A stretch of DNA of 64,000 bases from Symbiodinium natans (taxonomy: Eukaryota; Sar; Dinophyceae; Suessiales; Symbiodiniaceae): assembly GCA_905221605.1 (NCBI GenBank), contig CAJNDS010001879.1, positions 115,291 to 179,290 on the forward strand. The letters are read 5' to 3'. How positions within the stretch are numbered: the stretch's first letter is position 1; every line of letters begins with the position of its first letter. The translations under genes and the position numbers were made by a program. Shown here piece by piece: positions 52,334 to 63,624 of the stretch. A model generated the notes under the pieces. That model was not told where the DNA came from and did no database searches. It saw only the letters and a program-made list of their open reading frames with translations.

Positions 52334-55300
52334 ATGGGGAAGAGCAAGAAGCGCCAGTCGGGCAAGGACAAGAAACACCAGTCGCCGCACACGACGTGGA
52401 AGAAGAACTCCCGAGCGATGGCTCTCCTCTTAGTCTTTTTTTATAATTTTTTCGGCGACTTTGGCTCTGCAGGTTAAAATCACGTTGATAAGGAACACCA
52501 GGAGTCCTTTCGCCAGAAAAAGAAGCAAGAGGAAGAGAACAAGAACAAGGCCATTCGACTGTAGACGTTCATACGAACTGGAGCATAGTATCTCTAACTG
52601 CAAGAATTTGTTTACATGAAGAGCAATATTACTATGCTAAGGAAATAGAGTTTTGTGCACTGCGCTGGAGGTGAAGTCTATCATGAAGAAGACCCCGGAG
52701 CCTGCAAAGCAGATCCATTTCAAGGATACGCCGAAGGCTGGCGTGAGCGATTAGAATGCTTAGTCGTAGTGTACGTTTCTCTAAGGTCATGATGGTGGAC
52801 TCCTACAAGCACGAGAAACAGCTGTGGCTGTTCGCTTATTTTTTTATGTTTAGACATGTTGAGACTTCCTGGAATGTCGGTATGCTCATCTAGATTTTCA
52901 CGAGGCACCACAACGACTGGCGCAATCCGCTTGTTTTGTGCAATACTTGCGGGCTCCGCCAGCATTTCTGGCAGGGCCGCATGGAGGCAGTGAAACAACC
53001 GCATCCGTATTGACAATGATGTTTTAAATTTTACGTTGTCATGAGGGAGCTCCGGGAAAGTTCATTTTGCTCAGTGGAAGTCGCCAGCTCATTGCCGAAT
53101 TAATCTTTTTACGCTGTTTTCATCTCTTAACGCTTGAAGTATTCCCCCCCCCCCCCCGCAATGAGGTTCGTCTGCGGACAATGTCTTCTTCAGCCTGCGT
53201 CGAAGCTTCACTCAACGCAGCCCGTCCTAATCAGATGTCTTAGTCATAAGAAGATTTTATCACACCAGCGCAATCTAAGGTCGAGTAACCTGAGACGCTG
53301 ATCGCAGAGCAGCAAGGCGATGCGGCGCCGAAAAAAGGCAAACCTTGCCTGAGTGCTGCGAATGCAAAACTTGCGCTTCAATTCAGCAGTCTCGTCAGGC
53401 GCTTCTTGCTAGTATTTAAATTAAATTACAATTTAGTGATATATACATGAGGATAAAGAGACTTGCCGCAATATTTCCAGCTCAAGTTGCTTGTGTCAAC
53501 TCAAGAAGACTCGCCGGGAGTGACTTGCTTAAATTTATGAGTGTACTTCTTTCTTTTAACATTCAGCCGAGGTATACTTGATCGCGTTCACACCTTGAGG
53601 CAGACAACTGAACTTTGAAAGCGTACAGAAACATATTCATGCGTATGTTACATTTTTAAATGAGGCGCACCGAGAAGCACATGTGCCTCGGCAAAATCAT
53701 ATTTTTAGTTGCAGGGATGAATACATCATGCATCAACCCAAGGTCTTCGACGATGCGCTGGTCGAAAATGCGACGGTTGATGGATGAAGATGAGCCTCCA
53801 AGCTTGACATGTTCGTGTGTTTGCATTCGCTTGTCTAAAAGATCGTCAGGCTGGACGTTGACTTCGAGTCAAAGAACATATCATCTTCTGCGAACAGTTC
53901 CTTGCTACACAATTATACACAACAAGCTAAAGCAAAAGAAATGAAGAAAACCAGGACGTGCGGTGCGTGTCCCTCGCTGGCGAGACGACGTGTGACTTGA
54001 CTTCAGGCAAAAAAGTGCAAGGATCGGATCTCAACGTCTATGCTGAGGACGTCGGACGCCGTGATCACGCCCGCCGAATTTTTGAAGCAGCAGCTGAGCT
54101 ATTTTTTTTCAAAATTCCGATAAGCAATAAACCATTTCAGTAAGGCGCGCTGCCAGTGGCCTGGCAGAGGACTGCGAAGCAAAAGATCTGTGCTTGCCTC
54201 AGTACGGCCTGAACTTTGTAATTTATATGTGTAAAGTTTTCAAAATAAGGAAATTCAAAGACGGCCCTCGCCGTCGCGCAGCTACGCGTCAGGAACTTAC
54301 TACAAAAATTTCAATAAAAATATCGCGATTCGTTTTTTATTGAGGGCTAATCGGTCCTGACGGACGACTGACAAGGAGAGTGCTGGATGCAGAAGTTGTG
54401 TTGAGTTTTGATTTCTCGTCATATATACTTATCCGTGCATGACAAGCAGGACGAACGTGGTGTTGAAGGAGATCCGTTCGGACGCTGGTCTTGATGTCAA
54501 CGACGAGCTGCGCCCTAGACGAGAATTTTAAGTGATGTTTTTCTTTTCAGATGTTCGCTTAGATTTTAACGCAATGTCATGTTGGCGTATCTGCCAGGAG
54601 ACCGGAAGATGAGTGTATGCAAACGGGGCGACTTCTCAACATGGAGTGGGGGTCTTAATTCTTGTACACAAACCATAACTAAATGTTTCTCCCAACATAA
54701 TGCGGCGGCCGAGGATTGCAGGCATCCACCACTGGCATCTTTTCCAGACACCTGTCTAGTATTTAGTTTAGAATAAGATACCCCTGCTGCCCCATTCATG
54801 CAGCTGTGCTCATAGGTCAGCCTCTGTGACGCACCCGAGCATCCTCAAGCTCGTCGAGATGGAGTAAAGGCCTCAGTTCCTGTAAGACCGCATGATAACA
54901 TCACCGCACGCGCGTATATTGTCTAAGGTCTCGTGCAGCTGACCACTGCTCTGACATTGTCTGGACCTGGAGGTTGCAAGAACGTTAATATTCTTAACAT
55001 ACATAAATATGTGACAATTATACATTTCTATAAGAAATTTTATCAAGCATGTATGTCTTCAGGTCGACCGCTGCAACAAATCCAAATATCGACGATGAGA
55101 TCTTCAGCCTTCCTCGCGGACAGCATCAGTGTGGCTTAGCTTGTATTATTATTTTATTTTCGTATCATTGATATTATTAATATTTTTAGTAATACTAGTA
55201 TTATTATAACTATTTGTCTTATTAAAATATAATCGAAAACAATGCATTACCATGACTGCAGGGAAGCCCATCGGGTTTTGCTTGAAGATGGACAGTATCT

Positions 55301-55871
55301 TTACTTGGTGTTTCTGAGCTGCATCTAAGATTCGAATGTCTCTCTACAATCCTGCACGCTTCAATTTTTAAGGCGACACTTTGGCGAAGAATATAATTTT
55401 TCGGACCTTTACGACAAAGAAGACTGCAACGACAAAGGCTCATCGAGTTCTTGTTCTGTGTGAGTTCTTTTTCTTGCGCTAGGAATTAAAAGAGGCATGC
55501 TCATGGTCAAGATTGTCGCGATTCTCCTGGTACAAGGGCTTTGCGCGCAAAGGACTCGTCTGATGAGCAGACTTACGTGCGAATAATATTAAATTACATG
55601 TCATCGAGATTTGCATTGATGCGGAAAGGACGTAATTCGTACTACGTCCGAAACAATATTCCCAGGCGTCGACGTCGAGGCGGCATAAAATACTAGACCA
55701 CACAGACTCATCATGAGTCCTTGCGTTTACGCAGATGCTGTGGTTCGCCCCGAGAAGAGAAACTTGGCATTCGTTGTTAATCCTGCGCGCAGCAAGAAGT
55801 TGAAACGTAAAAGGATGATGATCTCCGACATACTCCCAGACCTTACACTTCGAATCCTGCAGCAAGGTTAA
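52334..55871 (+). CDS. Intron-dense gene(s) for lysine-rich unknown protein
   Basis: Many small exon-like reads lie on + with AG|G acceptors. 52334-52420 begins MGKSKKRQSGKDKKHQSPHT; about 52491-52545 reads EHQESFRQKKKQEEENKNK; about 52670-52741 reads VKSIMKKTPEPAKQIHFKDT; about 53308-53398 reads QQGDAAPKKGKPCLSAANAK then LALQFSSLV. Further reads are about 53743 VFDDALVENATVDG, 53850 IVRLDVDFESKN, 54030 SDAVITPAEFLKQQLS, 54450 NVVLKEIRSDAGLDVNDELR, 54818 SASVTHPSILKLVEME and 55064 STAATNPNIDDEIFSLPRGQ. The clearest terminal exon is 55735-55871: AVVRPEKRNLAFVVNPARSK, then KLKRKR and a TAA stop. The basic, charged makeup suggests a nuclear or RNA-binding protein, but no family is recognised. 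Phases were checked only for a few junctions, and this may be two genes. Confidence 0.4.
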
Positions 55872-56139
55872 TGGTCTTCGTTGCAAGTGTATAAAGGTTC
55901 GACTTCAAATCTGAATCAGTGGAATTTACGATCCTGAAATAATAAGACGCGAAATCATCTGACAGGATGACGATGGGGAAGATCTTGACTGAGCGTGTTC
56001 AGCTTTCACATGAGAGATCGAGTAGATGATTTATGCTGCCGAGATGCGGTAGGGCCACAGGAAAGGTTGTTCGGGAAGCTAAGCAGCTATGTTAACGAGT
56101 ATCCCGAAGCTTCTCAAGTCTCGTTTTTGTTAGTTTTTT

Positions 56140-58880
56140 TCACAGGATTTAGAGTTTAACGTTGCTTCTCGGATTGCCTGGTAATTCTAAACCCTAGAGC
56201 ATGAACTCTACATCTTAATCTTCAATACTAAAACCTAAACCCTAAACCCTAAGTCGAAATCTTTAAACCCAAAACATTGAAATGATAAACCTTAGAGTCT
56301 CAATCATATAATTAAAGTCACGCAAGAATCGAGTGACTCAAAGCTCCCAAGTATCGTTTTTTTCTGGATGTTGTTTTTTCTTTAGGGTTTAGAGTTTTAC
56401 GGTGCTTCTCAGACTGTCTGGAGATGAATGGCCCTTGCTGGATCTCAGACGTCGAGGCATTCAAGCATAGGTTCCTGGATGCCAGAGCTAATTCTGCAGG
56501 ATGTTGCGGTTCTGTGTTTCAGTGCGGACAGTCAGATCTCTAGAGCGCGAGCCACTACCATCTACAGGAAGAAAAGGAGACAAGCACATCCAGAGATGCT
56601 GGACTCAGAGCTGCTCGCAGCATGTTAGTTTTCCAAGCACAGCTCTGAGCAAGAAAGCTGGAAGGCGTCTTAGATGAGGATCACGACCTTCAAGGTTAGG
56701 GTTTAAATATGAGAGTTCAAGGGGTCAGGGTTAAGGCTCAGAGTGTTTCAAGGCGGAGGGTTTAATGTTTTCGATTTAGGATTCGGAATTAAGGGTTTAA
56801 AGTTGAGGGTGTAAGGCTTAAAATCTAGGGAGTAGAAACTGACGAGGAATGTTAGACAGGTGGAGATGTATGATCAGCTCCGAGCTCGAGCTCAGTCTCA
56901 GGACTCTCTCCATCTGTATCTTCATCTACGCGGGGAGTTTGTTTAGTAAAGTAAGGCCCTTGTGGGTTTAAGGTTCAGGGCTTAGAGTTCAAGGTTTACA
57001 GTTTAAAGTTTAGGGTTTAGGGTCTATGGCTTATGGTTTAGTGGATAAGGTCTCTCTGGAACCTCAACTGGCCGGGTGCAGATGAGCAGAGACCCTTTTT
57101 AAGCTGCATCATAGAAGGGGCTCCCTAAAACCTAAACCCTATGCCCTAAACCATAAACTTAAAACCCTAAACCTTAAACCCTAAACCCTAAGCCATAAAC
57201 CTTGTAGGTTAAAGCCTAAACCGTGCAGTTTGTTTTTGCCATGTACAGCTTATCTGAAGCGCGAGCCATCACGACTTATCTTAGTAAAAGCGACACACAT
57301 AAGCAGAAATGATGGACTCGCAGCTACTCGCAGCAAGTCAGTGTTTCAAGCAAAGCTATGAGCAAGGAAGTGAGAAGATGCATCGGACTACAGTCACGAC
57401 CCTAGAGCTGAACGTTAAAAGTTCGGACTTCGTGGGTTTAAGGTTAACTGTTACAGGTTTCAAGGTTTAGGAGCAGATTTTAAAGATTAGGTTTAAGAAG
57501 TTAGGGTTCAGGGCTCAGAGTTTAAGGTTTCAGGTTCAGCACAAAGAAACGCTAAGGAATGTTAAAGAGGTGGAGACGTATGAGCATTTCCGAGCACAAG
57601 CTGAGTTTAACGGCTCTCCTGATCTGTTTTTGTCTGCGCTAGGAGTGTGTCTACTAAAGTGAGGCCCTTGTGAGTTTGGGGTTTTGGGCTTAGTAAATCC
57701 TGCAGGAAGTAGTGGCTTTGTGTTTCAATGCGGACAATCAGATGACAATCAGATCTCTAGAGCACGAGCCAGTATCGTCTAGAACAAGAAAAGGCGACAA
57801 GAACATGCAGAGATGCTGGACTCTCAGCATGTTAGTTTTGCAAGCACAGCCCGCAGCAAGGAAGCTGGGAGGCGTCTTAGATCAGGATCACGACCTTAAG
57901 GGTTAGGGTTGAGATATAAGGGTTCAAGGGATTAGGGTTAAGGCTCCGAGTGTTTCAAGGTGGAGGATTTAATGTTTTCGACTTAGGATTCAAAGTTAAG
58001 GGTTTAAAGTTCAGGGTGTTAGGCTTAAAATCTAGGGAGTAGAAACTGATGAGGAATGTTAGACAGGTGTAGATGTATGAGCAGCTCCGAGCTCGAGCTC
58101 AGCTTATGACTTTCTTCATCTGTGTCTTCTTCTGCGCGGGGAGTTTTTGAAGTAAAGTAAGGCCCTTGTGGGTTTACGGTTTAGGGCTTAGAGTTCAAGG
58201 TTTAGGATTTAGAGGTTAAGGTTTAGGGTCTATGGCTTGTGGTTTAGTGAATAATGTCTCTCTGGAGCCTCAACTGACCACGTGCAGATGAGCAGAGACC
58301 TTTTTTGAGCTGCATCATAAAAGGGACTAAATCGAAAACCCATAAACCCGAACCTTTAAGTATAAACCCTAAACCTATACCCTAAACCCGAAACTCTAAA
58401 ATCTAAACCCTATCCCCTAAACCATAAACCTTAAACCTTAAACCCTAAACCATAAACCTTGAAGGTTTAAACCTAAACCGTGCATTTGTTTCTGCAATGT
58501 ACAGACTATCCGAAGCGCGAGCCATCATGACTTATCTTGATAAAAGCGACACGCATAGGCAGAGATGATGGACTCGCAGGTACTCGCAGCACGCCTGTGT
58601 TTCAAGCACAGCCATGAGCAAGGAAGCGAGAAGATGCGTCGGATTACAGTCACGAGCCTAGGGGTGAAAGTTAAAAGTTAGGACTTCGCGAGTTTAAGGT
58701 TTACTTTTAAAGGTTTCAAGGTTAAGGGTCAAAAAATAAAGATTAGGTTTAAAGGGTTGAAGTTCAGGTTTCAAGGTTTAACGTTTCAGGTTTAGGGAGT
58801 AGAAAGCTGAGCTATACTTGAACAGATCGAGACATGTAGTGGACGCGTTCATTTAAGAGCATATATATTCCTATATTTAT
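56140..58880. repeat. A-B-A-B tandem duplication, unit about 1.25 kb
   Basis: Segment A (TCTCTAGAGC...GAGATGCTGGACTC...GCAAGCACAG) occurs at about 56500-56690 and 57700-57900. Segment B (GTACAGCTTATCTGAAGCGC...GATGGACTCGCAG) occurs at about 57240-57400 and 58495-58650. The stretches between (telomere-like TTTAAGG/GGTTTA DNA, then GAGATGTATGA and CTCGAGCTCAG blocks) are repeated in the same order. A and B share short motifs (GCGCGAGCCA, GATGCTGGACTC/GATGATGGACTC), so B may be an older copy of A. No gene called. Confidence 0.75.
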
Positions 58881-58949
58881 CACGTTTGGCTTTGTTTATT
58901 TAAGAGGGCTTATAAAAACTAAGCCAAAAGAACCCTAAAGGTCTCAGGC

Positions 58950-59025
58950 TCATATATATATATACATATATATATATACATATATATATACATATATACA
59001 TACATATATATATATATATAGATAG
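58950..59025. repeat. (TA)n/(ATAC)n microsatellite
   Basis: ATATATATACATATATAT-type repeats. A related short AT tract lies at 7690-7705. Confidence 0.95.
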
Positions 59026-59169
59026 CAGGCACAATACCCTAACCTCCTAAATGCACATAAACACTGTACCCTGTGCCACAGCCCTATAGGGGACTCGAGA
59101 TGTTGCACTTCGGCCCCCTGGGTGTGCCAAGGTTCCGAGTCCTCGCAGCCGCAGGTCGGGACCCGGCAG

Positions 59170-59790
59170 TATGGTTCAGGGTTCAGAGTTCAGAGTTTCA
59201 GGGTAGGGTTTAGGGTTTAGGGTTTAGGGTTTAGGGTTTAGGGTTTAGGGTTTAGGGTTTAGGGTTTAGGGTTTAGGGTTTAGGGTTTATGGTTCAGGGT
59301 TCAGAGTTCAGAGTTTCAGGGTATTCAGGGTTCAGAGTTTAGAGTTTCAGGGTATTCAGGGTTCAGAGTTTAGAGTTTCAGGGTACAGGGTTTAGAGAAA
59401 AGAGTTTCAGGGTATTCAGGGTTCAGAGTTTAGAGTTTCAGGGTATTCAGGGTTCAGAGTTTAGAGTTTCAGGGTATTCAGGGTTCAGAGTTTAGAGTTT
59501 CAGGGTATTCAGGGTTCAGAGTTTAGAGTTTCAGGGTATAGGGTTTAGAGAAAAGAGTTTCAGGGTAGAGGGTTTAGAGAAAAGGGTTTCAGGGTAGAGG
59601 GTTTAGAGAAAGGAGTTTCAGGGTATAGGGTTTAGAGAAAAGAGTTTCAGGGTATTCAGTTTAGAGTTTAGAGTTTCAGGGTATAGGGTTTAGGGAAAAG
59701 AGTTTCAGGATATTCAGTTTAGAGTTTAGAGTTTCAGTGTTTAGAGTGTAGAGTTTCAGGGTATTCAGGGTTTGAGGGCTTTAGAGATTG
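59170..59790 (+). repeat. Telomere-derived minisatellite
   Basis: A core of 12-13 TTTAGGG units (59205-59290) is flanked by about 20 copies of a 25-31 bp unit of the type TTCAGGGTTCAGAGTTTAGA-GTTTCAGGGTA. In places the unit has a GGTTTAGAGAAAAGAGTTTC form. The unit appears to derive from mutated telomere heptamers. Confidence 0.9.
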
Positions 59791-60377
59791 AGGGTTTCAG
59801 AGTTTTGGGGCTCGAGGGCTTTCTGTGCTTTTCGTGGTTTAGGGCTCTGGGGTGCGGATCAGGCCTCTCAACCTCAACCCGTGATCCTAAAGACTGAGGA
59901 AAGCGTCCTAAACCCTATTTGCTCCAACCTTCAACCCCACGTGCACACACACACACATCCAAACACACACATCCAAAGCTTTGCAAGACCGAAAGCACTT
60001 CAACCCTAGACCCTGAAGCCCTAAACTCCTAAAGAGACTCGATGGGTTACCGAATGGTCCACCTTCGTCTTCTCGCTGAAAACATAAAGATGACACAGGC
60101 GCCATCAAAGCCACAGCGCCCCACTTCCTAGTAGCTGAATGAGTACACTTCACACTTTTTGGGATACTCTAATCCCCTATAGACGAGCTGAAAGTGTACA
60201 CTTTTTGGGGGGTTATGAACTCAGCAACCAAGACTTAATGCGCCCAGAAGCAACGTGCTTGGATCTCAGATTGAGGGTAAGGGGCGTCGGGCGTCTTACG
60301 TACGACGGAGGTTGGGCCGAGAACTTGTCTGAATGTGATTAGGGTTTAGGGTTTAGGGTTTAGGGTTTAGGGTTTAG

Positions 60378-63300
60378 GGACCACTCAGCGCAGGTCTTTC
60401 GCGCCTTGGGCCTGCCCCTGCTGGACAAGTCCTTCGAAGGATGCCCCGATGTGGCCGACGCCATGGAGTTTAGGGTTTAGGGTTTAGGGTTTAGGGTTTA
60501 GGGTTTAGGGTTTAGGGCTTAGGGCTTAGGGCTTAGGGTTTAGGGTTTAGGGTTTAGGGGGTTCTTCATCATGGGTATATGGTGCATTCTTGTATTGTAG
60601 TTGTGGGTACCAGAAAAGGCACGCGATGTAGATCAGCCACCATGTATGTTTCCTGGAGCCCCCGGAAAAAAACAAAATGCTAGTGACTTACCCCGATGGC
60701 CCTTAAACCCCCACCGTGAAATAGCGACGATGCGATAAAGGCTGTTGTTGCTTGATTATCGCGAAGGCTTGAAGTGTACTTCCTCCGTCAGGATACAACG
60801 CCACGATCTTCGCGTATGGTCAGACCGGATCTGGGAAGACTCACACCATGATGTGCCTGGCTCAGCTGAGCCCGGGCACAGTGAACCAATCCTTACAGCC
60901 AGCTCTGAAAAAAGCAAGTGGCATCCCAAATGCAGTAAACCCCATACCCCAAACCCCAAACCCCAAACCCCAAACCCTAAACCCTAGACCCTAAACCCTA
61001 AATCCCACAACCGACGCGAATTAGTTTAGGGAGCCCCAAAATCCCAACTCGAAACCCTAAAACGTACCAGCCTACCACATCCTCAGATGGGGGGGTGTCC
61101 GAAAATAGGGGGTGTTTTTTGGGGGTCCCCTTAAGGGGGCTCTGGTCTATTTGGGGTATGACAGGCAATGACAGGGGTACCCTAGTTTGGGAAATGTCCA
61201 GATGTTCAACGACGAATTGCTTCAGAACCCCAAAAAACAAAAATCTTCTTCCTTATAAGGGGAATATAGGGAGTACTATTTTGTCTTTTGTGGTTCTTAA
61301 GCTCAACGAGGTCTGACCGCAACAACAAAGATGATCGGGGGCTCATCCCCAGGATCGCGGATACGCTCTTTGAACGCACCCTGGCTGCTGCAATGTGGGT
61401 GTTTTGGGCAAACCTACCCCTGGGCCCCAAGCCCTAAAGCCGCTAAAATCCAAACCCTAAACCCTAAACCCTCATCCCTAAACCCTAAACCTGAAGGGTT
61501 TTGGGGTTTAGGGATTTGGGGGAGATTCGGGCTTAGGGAGGGAGTTTGGGGATCCGCGGCTGAAGTGAGGTATCTATCGGCTGTCCTCCGACTCACGCAA
61601 ATTCCTGGTGTGCTGCTCTTTCCTCGAGATTTACAACGAGCAGCTCGGCAGCACCTGGCTAGGTTGCCTAAGCTGGTGATGTTTCCATGCCATTCAGAGT
61701 CCGTTCAGGGTTTAGGGTTTAGGGTTTAGGGTTTAGGGTTTAGGGATTAAACAACGTTTCGGGTTCGGGGTTGAGGGCTGAGGGTTTTGGGATTGGGATC
61801 GGCTTGGAGTAAGGTTCAGAGGGCTTTGCAGCAATCATCTGGCTTGCAGGGCTGGTTTAGGGTTTAGGGTTTAGGGTTTAGGGTTTAGTGTTTAGTGTTT
61901 AGGGTTTAGGGTTTAGGGTTTAGGGTTTAGGGTTTAGGGTTTAGGGTTTAGGGTTTAGGGTTTAGGGGTATGCAGCTCAGAATGTTTGCGGCATGAAGGT
62001 TAAGTGGGGCTCTAGGGTCTTGGGCATATGCCCATGTACATAAGCCCTAAACCCCCAAAAAGCCCCGAACCCCATAAGCCCCATAAACCTAAACCCTAAA
62101 CCCTAAACCCTAAACCCTAAACCCTAAACCCTAAACCCTAAACCCTAAACCCTAAACCCTAAACCCTAAAAGCCCTGAACGGTCTAGGGTCGCCACAGCT
62201 GTGGCCGGGGAATCCCACGTAAGGGTGGTTGCATGGTCCCTTTAAGATGATCCCTCAGCTTCATCAACGGGCTCTCAAGTATGGGCCCTTAGGGCTTAAA
62301 GCTTAGGGGTTAAGGGTTTAGGGTTTAGGGTTTAGGGCTTGAGGTTTGGGGTTTAGGGTTTAGGGTTTAGGGCTTGGGGTTTGGGCTTTAGGGCTTAGGG
62401 GTATACAAGGGTGCCCCATTCAAGCGCCCTCAGAGACCATGCAAGTACCCATAGAGCCCAGGATCGTGTATGACCTCCTTGTCCCACGAGGCATTGGCCT
62501 AAGGGACGAGAGGATGGACCCCTAGAAGGGACCCTGAAGCTTATTCCCTTGTCTAATCCATATATATATATATGGGGGTTTACGAAAATAGGGGACCCTA
62601 AAATGGACCCCCTAAGTAGTAGGATTCCCGCATAGTAGGGACCCCAATGAGGTACCCCCCCCCCCCCCCCCAATTTCGGAAATCACACTAAATAGCCCAT
62701 TAACAACCCCTTACATCCCTTGTAAGGGTCCCTCCTTTATTTCGTCCTTATGGCGCCCAGCACGGTATTGCTTTTATGGAATTTAGGAGTTGCGGGTGTA
62801 GGAGTTAAGGAGTACGGGGGAGTATAGCAGTTCAGGGTTTAGGGTTCAGGAGTTAAGGAATTTAGGGTGTAGCGTTTAGGGCTTAGGGTTAGGGTTTAGG
62901 GTTAGGGTTTATAGGGCTTGTGCAAGCGTCATTCGGATTGGAAGTCCAAAGCCGCAAAGTGCGCCGTTGGCTTCCAGGGGTCTATGGGGCCTTTCGCGGT
63001 TTATGGGGTTTATAGGGGTTCAAAGGGTTTGCGGGGTTTATAGGGTTTGTAGACTGCAGCAAAAGGCTACTGGTCGAAGAGTATTCGGCACAAGGCTTTC
63101 ACGTACAAGCTTCAACTACGGAAGCCCAAAACCCTAAACCCTAAACCCTAAACCCTAAACCCTAAACCCTAAACCCTAAACCCTAAACCCTACATGGCTC
63201 TCCCTTTTTAGGGTCGCTTTTTAAAGGGTGCCGCCGTGTAATGGGTCCCCAAAAGGGGACCCGAACTACTGAGGAACTACCCACATCCTAAAGGGCTAAG

Positions 63301-63624
63301 GGTACGTGACTCCCAAAATCTCGAGTCATGGAGACTTGGGGAATGATGGTGAGTAGACCTCTCAAAGCCCTAAACCCCAAAACCCCTAAACCCCTAAACC
63401 CCCAAACCCCCAAACCCCTAAATCCCCAAACCCCCAAACCCCTAAACCCCTAAACCCCTAAACCCCTAAACCCCTAAACCCCTAAACCCCTAAACCCCTA
63501 AACCCCTAAATCCCTAAACCCCTAAACCCTAAACCCTAAACCCGAAAGCCGTGAAACAGGACGGGCGACACCCCATGCCGGCTTGGAGATCCGAGAGGGC
63601 AAGGGCATGGGCGTCTACGTCAAG
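60378..63624 (+). CDS. Kinesin motor domain, multi-exon, runs off the right edge
   Basis: Microtubule motor ATPase. Proposed exons: 60378-60439 (DHSAQVFRALGLPLLDKSFE), 60792-60850 (YNATIFAYGQTGSGKTHTM, the P-loop), 61202-61218 (MFNDE), 61311-61375 (SDRNNKDDRGLIPRIADTLF), 61570-61642 (IYRLSSDSRKFLVCCSFLEI then YNEQ) and 63560-63624 (GLEIREGKGMGVYVK). The first five join in frame: E-G-YNAT across a GA-AG intron, M-M-F across a GATGT direct repeat, L-S and E-R-I across GC-AG introns. The exon for the YDLL region between the fifth and sixth was not found in 61643-63559, and switch I/II and the N-terminal strand lie outside or are unseen. Upstream, a frame ending YDGGWAENLSECD (60300-60338) could be the preceding exon. 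Introns contain telomere arrays (60470-60560, 61376-61569) and a family E element. The subfamily cannot be assigned. Confidence 0.88.
60440..60791 (+). other. Kinesin intron with telomere array
   Basis: Starts GATGCC (GA donor) and ends CGTCAG. AGGAT lies at both junctions (60439-60443 with the preceding base, and 60790-60794). TTTAGGG heptamers fill about 60470-60560. Confidence 0.75.
61219..61310 (+). mobile_element. Kinesin intron: family E introner
   Basis: A 92-bp GC-AG intron. It begins GCTTCAGAACCCCAAAA and ends TTTTGTGGTTCTTAAGCTC plus AACGAG. The ends are inverted repeats and match family E (GCTTAAGAACCCCAAAA). TCAACGA occurs on both sides (61206-61212 and 61303-61309), like a 7-bp target duplication. 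Removing it joins NDE-L-SDR in frame. Confidence 0.75.
61857..61970 (+). repeat. Interstitial telomere array (TTTAGGG)n
   Basis: About 15 heptamers, two with TTTAGTG. It lies in the region where a kinesin exon is missing. Confidence 0.95.
62090..62170 (-). repeat. Interstitial telomere array (CCCTAAA)n
   Basis: About 11 heptamers, facing the array at 61857-61970. Confidence 0.95.
62570..62692. mobile_element. Short inverted-repeat element, family G
   Basis: Left arm GGGGGTTTACGAAAATAGGG, right arm CCCCCAATTTCGGAAATC, with TAGTAGGATTCCC in the middle and a C run at 62657-62672. Relatives: about 3737-3803, 13584-13655, 17205-17284, 25890-25978, 35778-35850 and an end at 44148. Confidence 0.65.
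63366..63545 (-). repeat. CCCCTAAA-octamer telomere-variant array
   Basis: About 18 octamers, mostly CCCCTAAA with some CCCCCAAA, ending in CCCTAAA units just before the kinesin exon at 63560. Confidence 0.95.

Noticed and set aside
61331-61729. 132-codon frame overlapping two kinesin exons
   Set aside because: It reads the kinesin exons out of frame and crosses telomere DNA; the kinesin frame (RGLIPRIADTLF, SRKFLVCCSFLEIYNEQ) is clearly the real one.
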